23,913 nucleotides of DNA from Bacteroidales bacterium GP1. GTDB taxonomy: Bacteria > Bacteroidota > Bacteroidia > Bacteroidales > Muribaculaceae. The notes below the pieces were generated by a model. The model saw nothing but the letters and a program-made list of their open reading frames with translations. It had not been told where the DNA came from and did no database searches. The stretch covers positions 119,829 through 143,741 of the forward strand of contig DAAI01000009.1 in NCBI GenBank assembly GCA_001701105.1, in the 5' to 3' direction. The translations under genes and the position numbers were made by a program. Positions 23,609 to 23,913 of this stretch are shown here, in pieces (position 1 is the stretch's first letter; each line of letters opens with the position of its first letter).

Positions 23609-23913
23609 ATGGAATTTATTACCGACATATTCGACCAGATATTCTCTAAGGAGGTAAATTTCGTAAATACCGTCTTCCGGCTGGTGCTAAGTATGGTATT
23701 GGGAATGATAGTCGGAGCCGAGCGTAAGCGCAAAGGCCAGATTGCCGGCATCCGCACCTTCGCCCTCATCTCTATGGGCTCCTGCCTGGCGATGCTGCTC
23801 TCGATATATGTGCCGCAGGTGTATCTCGGCCTAAAAAACGGTGACCCTGCGCGTATCGCCGCCCAGGTGATCACGGGCATCGGCTTCCTCGGTGGCGGCG
23901 CGATGATTCATAT
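23609..23913 (+). CDS. MgtC/SapB-family membrane protein, N-terminal part (cut by window edge)
   Basis: The frame begins at ATG 23609, 4 nt after the folC stop, and is open to the window end (101 codons). The MgtC/SapB N-terminal pattern is plain: VFRLVLSMVLGMIVGAERKRKGQIAGIRTFALISMGSCLAMLLS, seen in pieces as LGMIVGAERKRKGQIAG (about residues 30-46), IRTFALISMGSCLAML, and the later VITGIGFLGGGAMI (about 86-99). Salmonella MgtC modulates the F1Fo ATP synthase and aids survival at low magnesium, but many members are of unknown role. The C-terminal region is missing, so an added cytoplasmic domain cannot be excluded. Confidence 0.9.
   Translation, partial: MEFITDIFDQIFSKEVNFVNTVFRLVLSMVLGMIVGAERKRKGQIAGIRTFALISMGSCLAMLLSIYVPQVYLGLKNGDPARIAAQVITGIGFLGGGAMIH

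Noticed and set aside
23648..23655. Strong Shine-Dalgarno-like AAGGAGGT inside the mgtC-like gene
   Set aside because: No start codon follows at a useful distance, it encodes conserved frame, and this lineage rarely relies on such sites.
1..23913. CRISPR arrays, tRNA or rRNA genes, insertion sequences, integrases, phage genes
   Set aside because: I looked for spaced repeats, cloverleaf-like segments, transposase motifs and terminal inverted repeats and found none.

Overview
The window looks like chromosome from a member of the Bacteroidales (phylum Bacteroidota), plausibly a gut commensal; I cannot fix the family from sequence alone. The evidence is: promoter elements of the Bacteroidetes sigma-ABfr type (TTG-like -33 box and TAnnTTTG -7 box) before many transcription units, with little use of Shine-Dalgarno sites; a zinc-free type B ribosomal protein L31; a reverse rubrerythrin with cytochrome bd, fitting an anaerobe that meets traces of oxygen; a secreted protein with a C-terminal module like type IX secretion sorting domains; and an OMP-HlyD-MFS efflux operon in the order common in this phylum. 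I see no tRNA, rRNA, insertion sequence, phage gene or CRISPR array.

Layout, left to right. A 5' fragment of a yicC-type endoribonuclease gene (minus) leads off. A three-gene tripartite efflux operon follows (minus; TolC-like, EmrA-like, EmrB-like in transcription order, 4593 down to 649). Divergent from it is a two-gene secreted module on plus: a small serine-rich protein and a CotH-family kinase-like protein, overlapping by 4 nt. A bidirectional terminator with a 19-bp stem separates this from a minus-strand pair, phosphohexomutase then flavin reductase. On plus come a class A penicillin-binding protein and then rpmE2. A convergent terminator and a period-9 repeat separate these from a minus-strand operon def-ettA-yidE-like. 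Still on minus are ruvX and a reverse rubrerythrin. Divergent from rubrerythrin, a probable long plus-strand operon runs to the window edge: cydA, cydB, two half-size ChrA genes, folC, and a truncated mgtC/sapB-family gene.

How the genes work together. The efflux operon encodes all three parts of an envelope-spanning pump. Def and EttA act on newly made proteins and on translating ribosomes. Cytochrome bd and reverse rubrerythrin, back to back, both remove oxygen species. Most genes are housekeeping. The least explained part is the small serine-rich secreted protein coupled to the CotH-like protein. Its gene order, translational coupling, apparently shared N-terminal module and serine content suggest a possible secreted kinase-substrate or scaffold pair. 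Five promoter candidates share exactly 20 nt between their two boxes, and one of them (rpmE2) sits inside the terminator hairpin of the gene before it.
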